This document shows, in pieces, positions 37,281 through 50,386 of a stretch of 64,000 bases of DNA. The notes below the pieces were generated by a model that was not told the DNA's origin, ran no database searches, and saw nothing but the letters and a program-made list of their open reading frames with translations. Positions within the stretch are counted from its first letter, which is position 1, and each line of letters starts with the position of its first letter. The stretch is from Heliocybe sulcata. Taxonomy: Eukaryota; Basidiomycota; Agaricomycetes; Gloeophyllales; Gloeophyllaceae. The DNA lies in assembly GCA_004369045.1 (NCBI GenBank), contig ML213503.1, positions 509,343 to 573,342 of the forward strand, in the 5' to 3' direction. Position numbers and translations under genes: made by a program.

Positions 37281-40200
37281 TCAGCCTTGAGCCTGCGATC
37301 TTCGAGGTGGCAATGGAGGCTTTGGCGGTACGGGTCTGTCAGCTGCCATGCTCGTAGATGACGATGTTTCACCGACGACAGGTACTGCAGGCGAAGACGA
37401 TACAACTGGTGCACCTGCCATCAGAGTGCCATCGACCGAAGAACGCTTACTCTCGTCCTTCGTAGCAATGGTCTTCAACGCAGCAGACGCTGGCGATTCA
37501 GTCGTGCGAGGGACGACAGTGGAGGTTGACCTCGGCGGTAATGGCGGCGGCGTGGGGCGCGAAGGACCTGCGTCACCCGCAGGTTGCTGCTGCTGCTCCC
37601 CCACATCGCCCTGAGAAGGCGGCGCAGAGGCTTGGTTCTGTTGCTGTGCAGACAGCATCGGGCTCTTGAGGAGCCGGTACACACTAGAGATAGCAGGGGT
37701 ACGTCCTTTGCTGCTATCTGCCGACGCAGGCGGAGGTGACGGGGGTTTCCAGCCCATGGCCATGACCTCGCCCCGGTGGCTCGCATGTATACCCGGGATA
37801 GTCATCGAACGCGCTTGCATAGGTTGAGTGTGTATGGGCGAAGGAGGGTGTTCTGGTTCACCCTCATTCGGTGTGGCAACTGGCTCTGAAGGTTTCTGCT
37901 GCAGAGCAGTCGTACTCCGGGACATGGATGGTGCCATGATCTTCGGCCGGTCACCCTTCTCTGGCGGTGTCAATCCCGGCCGAGCGTCCGAAGGCGACGT
38001 GCCCTGCTTGTCAACGTAACTCGTAGGCGACCGACCCGTATCCTGATCCGAATCCCGTTGGCTCCCCGGGATAGTGATCGGGTGAGATGAACTTGACGCT
38101 ATAGGGTCCACACCAGGCACCTCTGGGGATACCCCGCCACGCTCTCGACGCTCTGACACAGCAGCACGAACGTCGGCGTAGCTCAACCTTGATTTATGGT
38201 TCGAGCGACTGGATTCTCCAAGGGGTGCTTCATCGTATCCAGCATCGGAATTGTTTCCGCTTCCATTTCCTTCACGTCGCAGCGCACCCCAGTTCACATT
38301 CACTCCCCACTTACGCATAGCCTCTTTCGCCGTGTTGCTTAGAGCCTGTTTATCACTCGCCCGTGACTTGAGTGTAGAGAAGAACGAGGTTGTCGGGCTA
38401 GATGATATTGTGCTTGCACGATAGACTGGCTTCTGAGGCACCTGAGGTGTAGGGGGACCATCGGACGATTCGCCAGCATCATGTTCAGGAGACGAGGACG
38501 AGGAGTGCACTGAAGATGACTGAGAATGTTGAGACGCCGATCGACGCGCTGAGTTGGCAGATAAATATCTGCTTAGCCCTGAGGACCCCTCAGGATCCGA
38601 AGGACGATCAGCAGGTGCTGACCGTGGTCGAGCAGGAACAGTGCCATCCATCTCGGTAGACCTTCCACGCCATTCTTCATCAGCAACCCCTAACATCTCT
38701 GAATGAACGGAGCGTGCCATGGATTTCTGTGAGGCGGCCGACAGCCGACGCTGAGAGGTGCTAGACCCCACAAGAGTGCTGTCTTCCGGGAATGGGTCGG
38801 ATTCGTCGCTTGCCAACGGTTCTACAGACCCCGCTTCCGTAGTCACCTCGCCTGTAGAGTGCGACCGCTGCTTCAATGCAACGTCGCGGTCCACCTCCGA
38901 GACATCCACATCAGGAGGAGGCATCGACGCGGTCGACGCAGCGTCCTCATTATCAGACTCAGGCTCCTCCCCTTCCTGAGCGTCTTGCCGGGACGCATCC
39001 GCCCAGATACCGCCACGATGGGAGTAGCGCTTGCTCTCGAAAAATGCAATATCATCCATGTTCGGCATGACCACAGACTCTAGGATCTGAACAAGGCATG
39101 AGCTCCATGTATGCATACGCTTACGGAACACTTACAATTTCCTTTAACCTGGACTCAATAGTACTCAAGATCATACCCCATGTAATCTGGCGATCGCTCA
39201 CAATGGGCTCGACGTCGAGCACCATATGCGGCATTTGCGTGAACGCGTACCAGATACGGCTACTGGGTGGCCTCTTCACCTTGATGAGCAGATTCCCGTC
39301 CAATTCCCGTAAAACCGCCGCTAACACCAGTTTAACTGTGTACGACTTGAAGCGCGCTCCGAGATTGATGATGGCCGTAGCCTCCACAGTGATACGAATC
39401 TCTCCCTTGTAGTGAACCTTGACCTCCAGAGAAGCGTCGCCTTCCTTCGTCAACTCCTTGAGCATAGGCTTGCTGAACGTCGGGGCGCGGTTGCCCACGG
39501 AAACCTCCTTAACCACCACATCAGACAGAAAACTGGGACGTTTCACCTTCGACAGCTTTTTCATGAGCCGGCCGATGATGTACGATTCCAGTTTATTGGT
39601 GCGATAGTAGCTAAAGAAGATCCGCCCTATGAGTGCATTCAGCCAGCGCATGGGAATGATGTCTGGTTGCTCGTCCAGAGTCGCCACGAGGTGGGCCATA
39701 TCCTCGGGCTTGAACACGGGTCTCAGAGGGTCAAGGGTCGGGCTGTTGGCTGTGTTCTCCGACGCGTGGACCAGGGCAAAGTACCAGTCCTCCATCTCCA
39801 CATTGGAGCGGACGAAGATGAACCAGGGGGTGGATGCGTCCAAAGCCTGCTCCCTAGCCGCTTCTCGATGCCGCTCAACCTCCTCCAACTTTGCCTTCTC
39901 CCTCTCCTTCTTTTTTGGGCCACCAGGCATTGCACTGATCTTCTCCTCAATGTTCTCCTCAGGCAACTTCATCTCCATCGTGACGCTGGGCGGGTTCCTG
40001 AGCAGGGGAGGGGCTTTGGGCTTCAAGCAGATGGCATTCCGCTTTGCGAAGAGCTCCCCATCAATGAGGCCCTCTGGGTAGATCACGACATCATGTCCAC
40101 TAAGCTCGATAGCCGCTTCGCATTCCGTCATGGATTCATCCTCGTAGAGATATAACACCTTGCCCTTGAGCGCGGCGTACCACATATCCTTCGGTCGAGA

Positions 40201-40545
40201 CCTCTTCGGGTCCTTCGATCTCGAGTCCAAGTACGAACGCACCAGCTGCACGTATGACCCATCGAAATTTGACTCCTCAAACGTCCTCCGAATCGTAAGC
40301 CATCCCTTCCTCGTCTTGGGGATGTCGTTCAAATCCGACGCGAGCGCTTGCGGCTCGGCGCTCTGCTCTCCGTCCTCGTCACCTGCCTCTTTCTTCTCCA
40401 GTTCTCCGCGTGTGTTCTTATCGACATCCGGGTCGCCCACCGGAACAGACGTGTATATAGTAAGGAATATTAGGCCTAGGATGACTAGTGGAATAAACGT
40501 GAGGCCTCCGAGGATGTAGGCGTAGACGAGGGCCTTGAACGACAT
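37281..40545 (-). CDS. NVJ2: Nvj2-like PH + SMP domain lipid-transfer protein
   Basis: Two exons, 40545-39136 and 39086-37281, 1,071 aa. An N-terminal signal-anchor helix ([20 protein letters not shown]) is followed by a PH-like domain ([20 protein letters not shown] ... [20 protein letters not shown], and later [20 protein letters not shown]). An SMP/TULIP lipid-binding module then runs from about residue 300 to 490 ([54 protein letters not shown]). The second half is a long Ser/Pro-rich tail ending [15 protein letters not shown], a polyproline stretch that could bind SH3 domains. In yeast, Nvj2 works at ER-vacuole and ER-Golgi contacts; that role is inferred from family. The disordered tail is longer than in yeast. 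Confidence 0.9.
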
Positions 40546-41189
40546 GGATAACGCGGGCGCATGCAGTCTAGAACGTGAAGCAGCAACAATGGCGCAGCAC
40601 GGCTGTGTACTGCCGGCTGTGTACTGCGATGGCGGCTTTGGTCACCGCAGCGAGTGTTGTGGCAGGAGTGCTTGCGCCACGGTAACAGGCATCGACATTT
40701 GGAGTGCTGGTCGTCGCTAATTGAGGGTGGACGTGTACGTCAGTTCGCACGTGGAAGTCCTTGATGCACCAAGTTACAATTTCTGCGCAGAGTCCGCCAT
40801 TTCTCATGCACAGCGGCGAAGGTTCGAGCACATTCATGTCTCAGTGAAAATGTATCGAAGGGCCGCAGTGGGCCATAGCATTGCCATCAGAGGGACGGGA
40901 TACAGCAAATCACCTCTACCACAACAACACGAAGCAATGATGAATGAATGAATGCCACCCGGGTACGCTAACGCGATGTCCAGGAGACGCTGCATCGGAG
41001 CGGCATAGTTTACCCCACTCTAACATTGTATAGGGGTAACCAGCGGATGTCACTGATGAAGTGCCCATCATCAATGGATGTAGCAGAACATTGTGATTGT
41101 TTCCCCGTGGCGGCAGTGGATGTATTCTGCGACCGATGAGGGTGTCGGAAGTAAGATACAGGCCGATGGATATATAGCAGGGAAGTGAT
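40546..41189. other. Intergenic, no gene
   Basis: Promoter of the NVJ2-like gene and 3' flank of the next minus-strand gene. No supported feature. Confidence 0.5.
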
Positions 41190-42187
41190 CTAGCGTTTGA
41201 GACGCCGTGAAGCCCGGACTTTCCGTCGGACGGGAATAAGTCTGGAGGACAAGCCCCTTCGGGCCTGCTCCTCCAATGTCGGCAGGATTGCGCGCCAGTG
41301 ACCGTTAGTATATTGCCATTTTTCAACGGGTTTCAAGCTGGCAGGCAATGGCTCTGCCACCAGTGGCGGATAGACATCGTTGACCGCGCGATGGTTGGGA
41401 ACGGACAGCCTGTTGCCAAAGCATGCGTCCTGGCATGGCACCCAACATGCGGACGAGTACGGCTGGGATGGACATAACGTGATGATGATTGTGGGTACGG
41501 ACGGGTGTGTGTTCGGAATTACCAATATTTCAGAGGCGCCCTGGAACCGAGTCAGTGCATTTTCGCATTTGACTGGTGTAAGACGTACAGAATGTGATGA
41601 CCGCCGTCGCTTCCGGTGGCTCCCCGTGCAGGCAGAAGTCCTGGTCGTATCCGAGAATACCGAACTATCAGATACGACGGTTGCATCGGAAATTTCTTCC
41701 AGCTAGACAGCGGACTGTTAGAAGGCAGCATGCGTAGCGACCGAATTGCCCACTGACCTTTTGTACAGAGTCCTCCGCTACGGAGGAACCCACTTCGGAA
41801 AACAGATGAGCGAGATGATCAACATCATGAAACACAGTATCTTGAAGCCTCCGATACATTGGCAGTAGCTTGCCTTCACAAGCTCCCACCACTTGACGCC
41901 ATGGAATATTCGGTCGGCCGGGAACCAAATCTCGCAATACATCCAAGTCAACAGTCTGGAAAATCATCAATGAATGTCAGAAAGTAAGAAGTGACACTGC
42001 TGCGCACCAGGACATCCTCCTCCTCAGAGTACGGAGAATCTGAAGGGTCAAATCGCACGTCCAAGAAGCGCGATGTAGTTCTCGACAGCAGCGACAGCAT
42101 CGCGCGCACGTCGGGTTGTTGTGGCTACCTATTGTCGCGACCGGTGTCCAGTAAACTGGAGTGGGCAGCAGAGGACGCAGAGGACAT
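41190..42187 (-). CDS. Lineage-specific protein, unknown function
   Basis: Four exons: 42187-42129, 42080-42008, 41955-41758, 41702-41190, joined by introns of 48, 52 and 55 bp; the frame is continuous for 280 aa. Family not recognised. The N-terminal third is Ser-rich then acidic (FDPSDSPYSEEEDVLTVDLD). A central part looks folded and helical (DLVPGRPNIPWRQVVGACEG, LLPMYRRLQDTVFHDVDHLA). Next comes a basic Ser/Arg segment (GSHRKRRRSSHSVRL), and the C terminus is strongly basic (RRKVRASRRLKR), suggesting a nuclear signal. Codon pattern and splice quality make this a genuine gene even though no exon alone looks impressive. Confidence 0.7.
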
Positions 42188-43042
42188 AAAACGAAGAGAT
42201 GACTGTGAATGAGCAAGCTGTGCAACGCGTTGCAGTCCGGTAAAGTGACCGCCGGCGCAGGTGCAAGAGGTGGGGATGTCATGTGAATCATGACCCCGCT
42301 TAGATCTCGAAATAAAGATCTGATGACGGCTCCGAAGGCTGCCCGACCGGCCAATCGTGCTCGACCATATGTTTTCCGACAAACGTTATTCCAGTTAATT
42401 CCCGTCACATAATCTGTCGGAGGTTATTATCTATTACCCTGTCATAGCTTCAGGACACGGTCAATGCAGACGGTAGATCATGCGAGTTAATAGCAGTGCG
42501 GAATTGAGTTTCTGGGTCGGACCCCAATCCTGGGGTTCAAATGATATAGCGGTGCGTTATACAGACTGACCTGGATGCTGCTCCCAGACATTATCTCATG
42601 GGCATACTTCTGAAATATGTGCGGTGCTTCTTCGGGCTCACAGGAGCGCAGATGATGTCGCCATATTTATGCTCTCCCAACCCTGACACGGTCAAGAGCG
42701 ACCGGAATGCTGCACAGGAACTCAATTCATTCCGGATCTACCAGCAGTGGAGCCACAGACGATTACGGTACATTTTCATGTAATAGTACAGATGAGCAGG
42801 CTACCTGCGGGAGAAGTACAAAGTCTAGGCTGGTAATGAGCGGGATGGGCGGAAGAGGTGGGAACGGTCTGGACAAAGAATGACTATGCAGGTGCCACAA
42901 TGCGTGGCGAGCCGCGATAGAAGAGAACATAGGTCACTAAAGGGATACACCAACAACCGAGGAAGGGTTGAGTTCGACATAGAATAGAGCTACAGCATCG
43001 TCCGAATGGGAGGGGATGATCAGAGTTCCATAATTCAATGAT
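42188..43042. other. Intergenic, no gene
   Basis: Promoter of the gene at 41,190-42,187 and 3' flank of the next one. No supported coding region or RNA. Confidence 0.45.
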
Positions 43043-44404
43043 TTAGCAATTCAGCCTCCTCCGTTTAAGCGCAGAACCGAATAGTAAACTCAATACATCT
43101 GCATCTTCATCTTCATCACGCATCTGCCGTGAGCGCGTCACTCCATGCGGACAGAGTTCAGGAGATGAGTACTCCTGAGTAGAATCTGACCATCCGGGTG
43201 ATAAACCTTGAGCTTGATATAGCACGTCATCAGAGACGGGCTGACACAGTAACGGCAACGGGGAATCCGGGCTGGGTGGCACAGATGATTGTGCAGGCTC
43301 CTCGTAGCGCTCATACCGCTCAAAGTCTGATGAATCGTCCTCGCCGTCATCGAACTCGTCCTCTTCATTCTCCGTTGTGAACTGTGACTGTTGCTCAGCA
43401 GCGATCTGGCGCAGAGAGGTAGTGGCCAGCGCCTGAGACAAATCGCGCAATGCGCCACATGAATTGGGTGACGCCAGATCACCGGATTCACATGGCTGCT
43501 CCGTGAGCGAGAACTTGGCCTTCTTCATGTCCTCCAGGAGTGCGATAGGCCGTGTCGGACGAGGCTGATGGATCACGAGAGGCGCTGTTCGAACCTCTGG
43601 CAGGGGAAGACACGATGTAGGAATAGAGAAAGTGAACTGGGCCTGGGGAAGAGATGGAGGTACAGCCGGAGACGTGTTCAAGGCTGATTGAGACGAATAT
43701 AGTGGCTGAGACGACAAATCATTGATGGTAAGCACAGGACAGTGGTTTATATGGGGATGTCCATTTGAGACATGGGAGACCTCGGACGCAGTGGGGAGAT
43801 AGTTTGATGGATGGATTCGCACTGGTCCCTGGACCGCGGCGGACGTATAAGGATCACGGTAAACCGCAGCCGAAGGCTGTGACTTGAGTTGTGGCTCAGA
43901 CTGCACCAAGGTCTGCATGAATGTGTCGTAGAAAGCCTGAGCATCCTGCCCCGCAATAGCAGGCATATCGGAGTAGCCGTACTCGGGATTCGGCGTGTAG
44001 ACAGGTGGCGAGCAGATGGATGATGGCGTGTCCACGTCGGAACGTAGACTGAGCACGCTCTGACGCTGCATATGCGTGTCATCGCATGTCGGACTACTCA
44101 TATAGCCGACGGCGCCTAACTTATGCTCAGGGTGGCCTAAAACTCGACCGTCAGACACGGAGGCGTCCATGCGAATAGTTAACTGTTACTAACCTTGAGG
44201 CCAAAACGTCGCCGCGTAATTTTGCGCTATGCGAGTGTGCCACGCGTAGCATGCACAAGGAATGAGCCTGTAACATGACGAACAGGTAGCTTCTACAGTC
44301 CGGCGAGAGCTGCTTGCAGAACCTGCTGTGGCATGATAAGGTGAGCAGTAATCGGATGCATAGTCAGGAGACCATTGGGTGGCTTGGAAGCGGGGAGAGG
44401 TCAT
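43043..44404 (-). CDS. Hypothetical protein with acidic C-terminal region
   Basis: Preferred model: exons 44404-44194 and 44142-43043, 436 aa, starting MTSPRFQATQWSPDY. A simpler intronless model starts at 44170 (MDASVSDGRVLG, 375 aa). I prefer the two-exon form because the 51-bp GT-AG intron joins two open frames in phase and a TATA-like run lies about 65-75 bp upstream of its ATG. No known domain. The chain is Ser/Pro-rich, with ALLEDMKKAKFSL as a possible helix, an acidic stretch ENEEDEFDDGEDDSSDFERY, and a C-terminal SLLFGSALKRRRLNC that looks like a nuclear localisation signal. A transcription-related role is possible but unproven. Confidence 0.7.
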
Positions 44405-44468
44405 AGTTAGGACCAAGCAAGGGAGGAGGAGAGCGAGTTGCACGAAATCGTGTCCAGAGCCGCAATGA

Positions 44469-44480
44469 AGATATATATAC
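44469..44480 (-). promoter_or_regulatory. TATA-like element of the gene starting at 44404
   Basis: An alternating AT run (TATATATAT on the minus strand) about 65-75 bp upstream of the preferred start, followed by a CT-rich stretch just before the ATG, as in many fungal core promoters. Confidence 0.4.
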
Positions 44481-47400
44481 GCAGAGTCGGCCAAGGCGGT
44501 GGCATTGGAAGGCTTCTTGATGTCAACATAATGAGCAGATAGTTCAAGATGAACAAAGGGCACACGTTGTCATCCGAATCAATCCGGGTGGCGCTGTCGC
44601 GGTTGCGGAATGGAACTAGTACAGCAACTAGATGCTTCGTATTGTAAAATGGAATGGGCGTCTGATCGCTGTACATATCAGGGCGATCAGGTGTCCACGG
44701 TCCTATCTGTCAAACCTGGAAGAGCGCGCAGACAAAGAACATACCGCGGATGATAAACATGAGGTATAAGCTCTATCGGATGCTAGATCCTCATAGAAGC
44801 GAAGGCCCCAATTTCCGGAAAAGTGTCGCTCACCTGCTCGAGCTGGGGCCATCGGGTCATAACCGACGGGTTCCAGGCAGTGGCACATCATCCATAGATG
44901 TCGGTTATCGCTGGGTCCTGATGAGAAGGTTTAAATTTTCAGGGACACACAAGACCTGCGGAGCTACAAGGGAACACGGCAGATCACCGAGAACCGGTAG
45001 AGAACAAACACATCGCGACAAAAAGCAGCGAACCACTGCCCTGGCCGATGTGACCGATATCTCTTGTCACAGTCACACTAACTTTCCTTTAGAAGCTGAA
45101 TCGGAGCCGTCTTATGCGGTCCAAGAACAAGCAGGGGACCCTCACTTGTGGTATTATGATGGTCGCCGTCCCCATTCTCAGCCACGCTTACTGCCAGGCT
45201 TGTTCTACTTGAATGAAGCCGCATGTCGCTCACAGCCACTTCCTGCGCTTGCTACACGGCACCGGCTGTCTCGCGTCAGAAGGCCGGTAACATCAAACCC
45301 TATGGACAACTTATGGAATCAGACTGAAGCCGTCGGGCAACGCACCATGTTATGTTGCCACACTCGTTCTCGTATCTTTGATATCTGTGAAATGCAAGCT
45401 GCGCATAAGCGACATGCAGCCGCCGGGTAAGACAGATGTGGAGATGTCAATGGGACATGGCCGCCTGGTCAAACGTTCTAAATATCGCTCGCGTTCCTCG
45501 GGTTTACTCCGCTGATGTTCGTCATCCATAACATTAGAAGCAGATGCCGCCATGCAGACCACCGCATATGGGTGTGCGCAAGTTATGCTCGGAACTGCGG
45601 CCGTGGTACAGGACCCTTACCGCGGACGAGACCTAGCAGGTAAGTTCCGCGCGGCACTCTTAGTCCTTCACTACTGTACCGATATGGCTTCTTGCGGTTC
45701 ACGTATGCTTCTGCAAGCTCCGAGACTTGCACATAGTCGACTCTCACTGAAAGTGCTGCAGAGAGGTAATCGCCGCCAGCACGTCAAGCAGCTCTGGATG
45801 GCATCACCATGCATTATGTCTTTGCCTATAAGACGCCCTGACTTTGCATGGTATGAACTGTCAAACAAACGTTAAGACTGTCTCGTTTCCGGCATGCCAT
45901 CAAGTGATAGCGGCGCTTTGGGCTACACACCTTGATCTGAGCGTCGTTGGCTGATCTCATCAATATTGCCGATTCGCTCCCACCACACCGTATTTGGAAT
46001 GTATACTTAATTGCATAGTGCACAGTAAGTCAATTCGCTGACCATCTTACCATAACTGCTCATTCTGCTGCACCAGGGTTGTCAATCAAAGATCTGTTCA
46101 CTGAAGAGAAGTTTCGTCATCAGAGATGCGGATATATTCGTGGATCCAACATGTCTTCTTAGGTTACCGAGCAAAGTTGAGACGACCCAGGACGCCCGAA
46201 CTTGTCGCATGCACACGTTATATCATTTCTCTGTTTTCACTAATACACTACATCAAGAACAGCCGGAAGCAGTGACGGCGAGAGGCTCCTGTTGAAGGTT
46301 GCTTCAGAAGCAAGTGAGCCCCCTTGCTCCCGCAGTAAGTAGCTGATCAGAGAACCACAGGGGAAGAGATATGTCGGAGACGAGATATGCCGGTATCCCG
46401 GGAGTTTATGATATCTCAAGGGAATCTTGCTTATAGCCGTTGTAGTCCTGTGCGGATGCTGTCCATCAAGACGCCTCCACGCCACCTCCACATATCTCAC
46501 ATACGATTCGACATCCTCGCAGTGAACCTCCGGTCGCTCGCTACCCTTATCGGTACACACGCGCCGTTCGGACTGAGCGCGCCTGCTGGGCAGCCCTCGA
46601 TGCGTCGCCTCAACAACCGGCCGGCGGCGGTCTGTGCAGGCTTGGGGATCATCACTGCGGTGAGATAAACAGGTTCTACTTGGCTTCATACGAGCAATCA
46701 GACGGCTGAAGCCGGGCTTCGGGCAGCCTTGACGGCTCCATCAGCTGCATGATCCATGTTTCAAACGGATTCGGTCGTATGACTGATGTGCGAACGACTG
46801 CAGAAAGTCATCTGCATGCCAAAAGCTCGGGAGTAAAGCTCTTTCACACAGCGCAGAACTTAACACGCAGGCTTTTGTGGAGGTACGCCGAATACGACCC
46901 GAGTATCGACTTTTGGGGCATAATCACGGACCCACCGCACCGCTCCCATCCATCTCTGCATTCTCCAAGACAATAGCTCGCCTGCACTACGTCCCTTATA
47001 CTTTCCTCAAGATCAGTATCATTGTCCGGGACAGTTGCTGGAACACCTGAGGTTTCTGCTGTCGCGCTTTCAGGCCATGCACCCATTTGCAGTTAGCATG
47101 TCTCCTTGGAAGGTGGTTTCGGGTACGTCGGTTAGGATTTCGGCTGTAAAGCTGTACATGGAGCTCTCCTTCTCCGTGTCGCAGTTTCTATTGCGACAAG
47201 CCTAAGTGCTATATGCAGATCTGTGATACGAGAGCGGTTAACGATTGATGTGTTCTGCTCGATGGAAAGGGTATTACACCATATGGACTGTGAGCTGACC
47301 GCACAAGATTGGAGTACTCACATTGCCGTGCGTAGACCCGCGATGCCCTGCCAGTGCTCGGCGGAATGCGGAGCTTGGGATAACAACTTGGAACAAGATA

Positions 47401-48875
47401 TACAGCTCGGGAGAGCGAAGAAGCTAGCGGCCGGGTTGATCGACATTCATATTGCTAAAGCTATACCGCTTGAAGCCTTTGGAGAAGCATTCATCGCTTG
47501 ACGAACATGGAAGGCATACTGGTACGAGAAGAAGCAGTAGTTATTCTACGACCAATGTTTTCAGGTACGCACGAATCCTTGCATCACAGTGTTTTAGACC
47601 TGAAGAGTAAGTGGCGTGCCTAGGGTTTCAAGCTTCTGGGCTCGTCAGGCTGAATATGGCTCCCAATTAGGCTCATTGGATGGTCGGTATGCACGGACCA
47701 ATGCTGCGAGACACTGTCGATCTGTCCAAATAGATATGAGCTCGCACAAGACGGTCAGTTTATGCACGAAGTCCACTGGTACTGTTGTACACGGGAAACA
47801 GGAGGTCGGCCTAGCTGTCCCGCATCATGCCCTTCGTCAAGTCTTTGTACTCGTATAATGGTGACTGCGGAAGAATCCATTAGGAAATGACTGGGTAGGT
47901 CCGATTGCGCTCACCGTCACAATCTCCTTCGCTCGAGTCTGCGGACTCGAAGTCCGAGAGCGAGAACGCCAGCTACAGCACGAGGACCCATTCCTGCACA
48001 GACGGTCAAAAGCATATAGCAATACAATATGATATAAGTACTGCGGACCTCCTTACGACACTTAAGCATACCTCAATGTATAAGGAGGCTCGGAGGTGGT
48101 ATGAGGAAGGCATCTTCTTTGTTTGACTTCCACAAGAATACGAGGGCCATTTCGTTGTCGAAATGCGAGATTCAGATATCAGAGATTTGACACGAATAAC
48201 AGGCTTGCTCATAGCGCTACGCGTCCCGACTCTCGAGTCAGGAAGCAGGATTTCTGCCGCATGCGATTTTGGACGCGTCGATACCTGCCCTATAGTTATC
48301 ACGTGCCTATACCAGTCACGCCGTGATTCGCGAGCATGGAATCCCGGCGACCGACTTGAAAGCTTGACGATGGACTTCAGTCTACTCTCTTCATCGACGC
48401 GCCCTACCGAGCTACACCAGTTATCTCATCAGACCGCAGTGAAGACGGTCTGGCCAGCTTCAAAGCGCTTTAACGTCTACTATCAGTAGGTCTACCTCCA
48501 GCGTCTGCTGCACCTAAGAGGGTATCCGGTCCTCAGTGTTGCCAGGTATATCTGAAGACGAAGTGCGCAAAATACAAGAAACAGATTCTTTAGAATATTG
48601 CAGAACGTTTCGGCATTCCTTTCTTCTTTCCGTTATGGGCCCCACTGTGCCACGAGCGGCAGTGAAGTCCATTGTGGTGCACCCTGATTGTCTAGCTTCT
48701 TGGCATGTACAAACTTTGTCGCTTGCTCAAGGCTTCGAAGCAATCCGGATCAAACGTGTCTCTGTGGCATGATTCTCCTCAACATGTGTTCGTGTGGCAC
48801 GCTTGCTATGGAGATATATAAGGCATCAAAGGCATTCGTTTGTACTATCTCTTTGCTTGTGACGCTCCAACAACA
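44481..48875. other. Long unresolved stretch
   Basis: Over 4 kb with no gene I can support. Isolated patches look coding: on the minus strand near 44,890-44,570 (MMCHCLEPVGYDPMAPARA, then RPDMYSDQTPIPFYNTKHL); on the plus strand at 45,552-45,640, ending at a CAG|GTAAGT donor; on the plus strand at 46,020-46,160 after a 58-bp GTAAGT intron; and 47,900-48,490. None could be assembled into a start-to-stop model. No rRNA, tRNA or repeat was seen. Confidence 0.35.
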
Positions 48876-49530
48876 ATGGAAGCTAATCATCATGCCACCG
48901 CTCTCCTCGATCCTATAGCACTCCGAACTATCCAGGCATACGTATGCGTCGCTGAAGCGTACAAACAATCAGTGAGTCTTTCGATCAGTGCCACAGCGAT
49001 CTTATGGCTAATCTTGACCTGTTCTACCGTGGCCAATGTCGGCTTCCGTCACGTCAGCTATTCCCGATGCCCCTGCGAGCTAGATTCACATCCGCCTACT
49101 CATTCAGCATAGAGAACATAGGCGAATGGGCAAAGACCGATTCGGTGAAGCTGTTCCTACGCATGGAGAGCAAGCGATGGCTGCCATCCACAGCTGAAGA
49201 TATGAAGAAGATACCACTCGGCGCGGCGCTGTGCTACAAGGCCTTCGTAAGTGGCTTCTTGATGACGCACGAGCCCCGTTCCGACGTTCCTCCGTGCAGT
49301 TGCTGCCGCCCGGCTTGTATGGAGACTATGCGTTCGCGGAGAACCGAGCGGACGAGTGGATGAACTACACGCATTACACTACCTGGGTACAGTCCGAACA
49401 CTGCCCGCAAGCGCTCAGAAGCCTGTTACAGCGTTCTGACCTGTGGGGCAAAGACACCCTCTGGAGGCTCCGGTATAATCCTACCGACAACGTTACCACA
49501 GGGACCTATAGCACCCAAAGACCTCGTTGA
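48876..49530 (+). CDS. Candidate three-exon gene, unknown function
   Basis: Exons 48876-48971, 49058-49246 and 49300-49530 give 171 aa. Donors are GTGAGT and GTAAGT, acceptors both CAG, and the second intron has a TTGATGAC branch-like sequence. The protein starts MEANHHATALLDPIALRTIQ, runs through IENIGEWAKTDSVKLFLRME and continues LLPPGLYGDYAFAENRADEW. Composition is that of a folded globular protein, not low complexity, but I recognise no family. Additional upstream exons are possible, because coding-like sequence occurs at 47,900-48,490 on the same strand. The call rests on splice quality and frame agreement only. Confidence 0.4.
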
Positions 49531-50386
49531 GGCTATTACATAGCATGCCAATAGGTAATCGCGAGGTATAGGATGTGAACATATTGCATCAGTCTTCTCC
49601 TCAGTCATTTGTATTCGCCGTTTATCTTGCGTTTGTCTGTGGCATTTCGGGGTGGCACGGGACAAAGGAGCTCTTATTCGCGCAACTTACGCAAGTGGCT
49701 GTGATGCTCTATTATGTTAGCGATACATGACGTACATATACCAGTTACTGGAAGCACCTGGAACGGATCAGTGCACCAACTGGGCCCGGATGGCTGGATG
49801 AACCTACCTTTTAGCCCTCAGCCCGCTCGACTTGAGTGTTCAGCAGCGCCTCTGCACAGGTCCCTGTATTCCTCACCTTATTCAACGTATCAGCTGGACA
49901 CTGGAGCCTGATGCATTGATAATTTGCAGCGAGATATGATGCGTTGGCGACATGTCTGTCGGTTCGTATGCCGAGGAATTCTTTCGGATCGGGAGATCAG
50001 CAGCGCGCATGAGTAGAGTACGAATGCGCCTGACCTTTCTGTCACAACGAGCATCTGTTTACAGGGTACGAATATCGCTAGCGTGCCAGCCACGGCTAGA
50101 GTGCATAGTCTCGAAGAGCCCGCGATAATGAGTCAGCCGTTTGCGCAGCTGCTGAGTACCGAGCCAGGAGTGACTAACCTGCCATGCCTCGACCCTGCAC
50201 AAGTTGTCACGAGCCAAGGCCCAGTACGTCGGTCTGGCGGCTCCGAGGGTCCAGTCAGATTGCAAATCGTCAAGCAATCAGGGTGAAGGCGGTCACGCCG
50301 AGCATGACTCGGGATCAGCACGTCGATTCAGCCGGGTAGGAGGATAGCGGTCTCTAACATTGCATCCTACGTTGTGCTGGAGACCA
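49531..50386. other. Intergenic, no gene supported
   Basis: The 3' flanks of the two convergent candidate genes. An open minus-strand frame near 50,277-50,130 ends at a GTTAGT donor-like site but was not assembled. Confidence 0.35.

Noticed and set aside
39412-40155. Plus-strand 247-codon frame
   Set aside because: Antisense of the PH/SMP part of the NVJ2-like gene.
44750-45430. 226-codon plus-strand open frame
   Set aside because: Composition is mixed and unlike a folded or typical disordered protein; no splice context or homology recalled.
45552-45875. Plus-strand frame starting MQTTAYGCAQVMLGTAAVVQ, faintly like Coq4
   Set aside because: Resemblance covers only about 30 residues; the expected downstream Coq4 motifs are absent.
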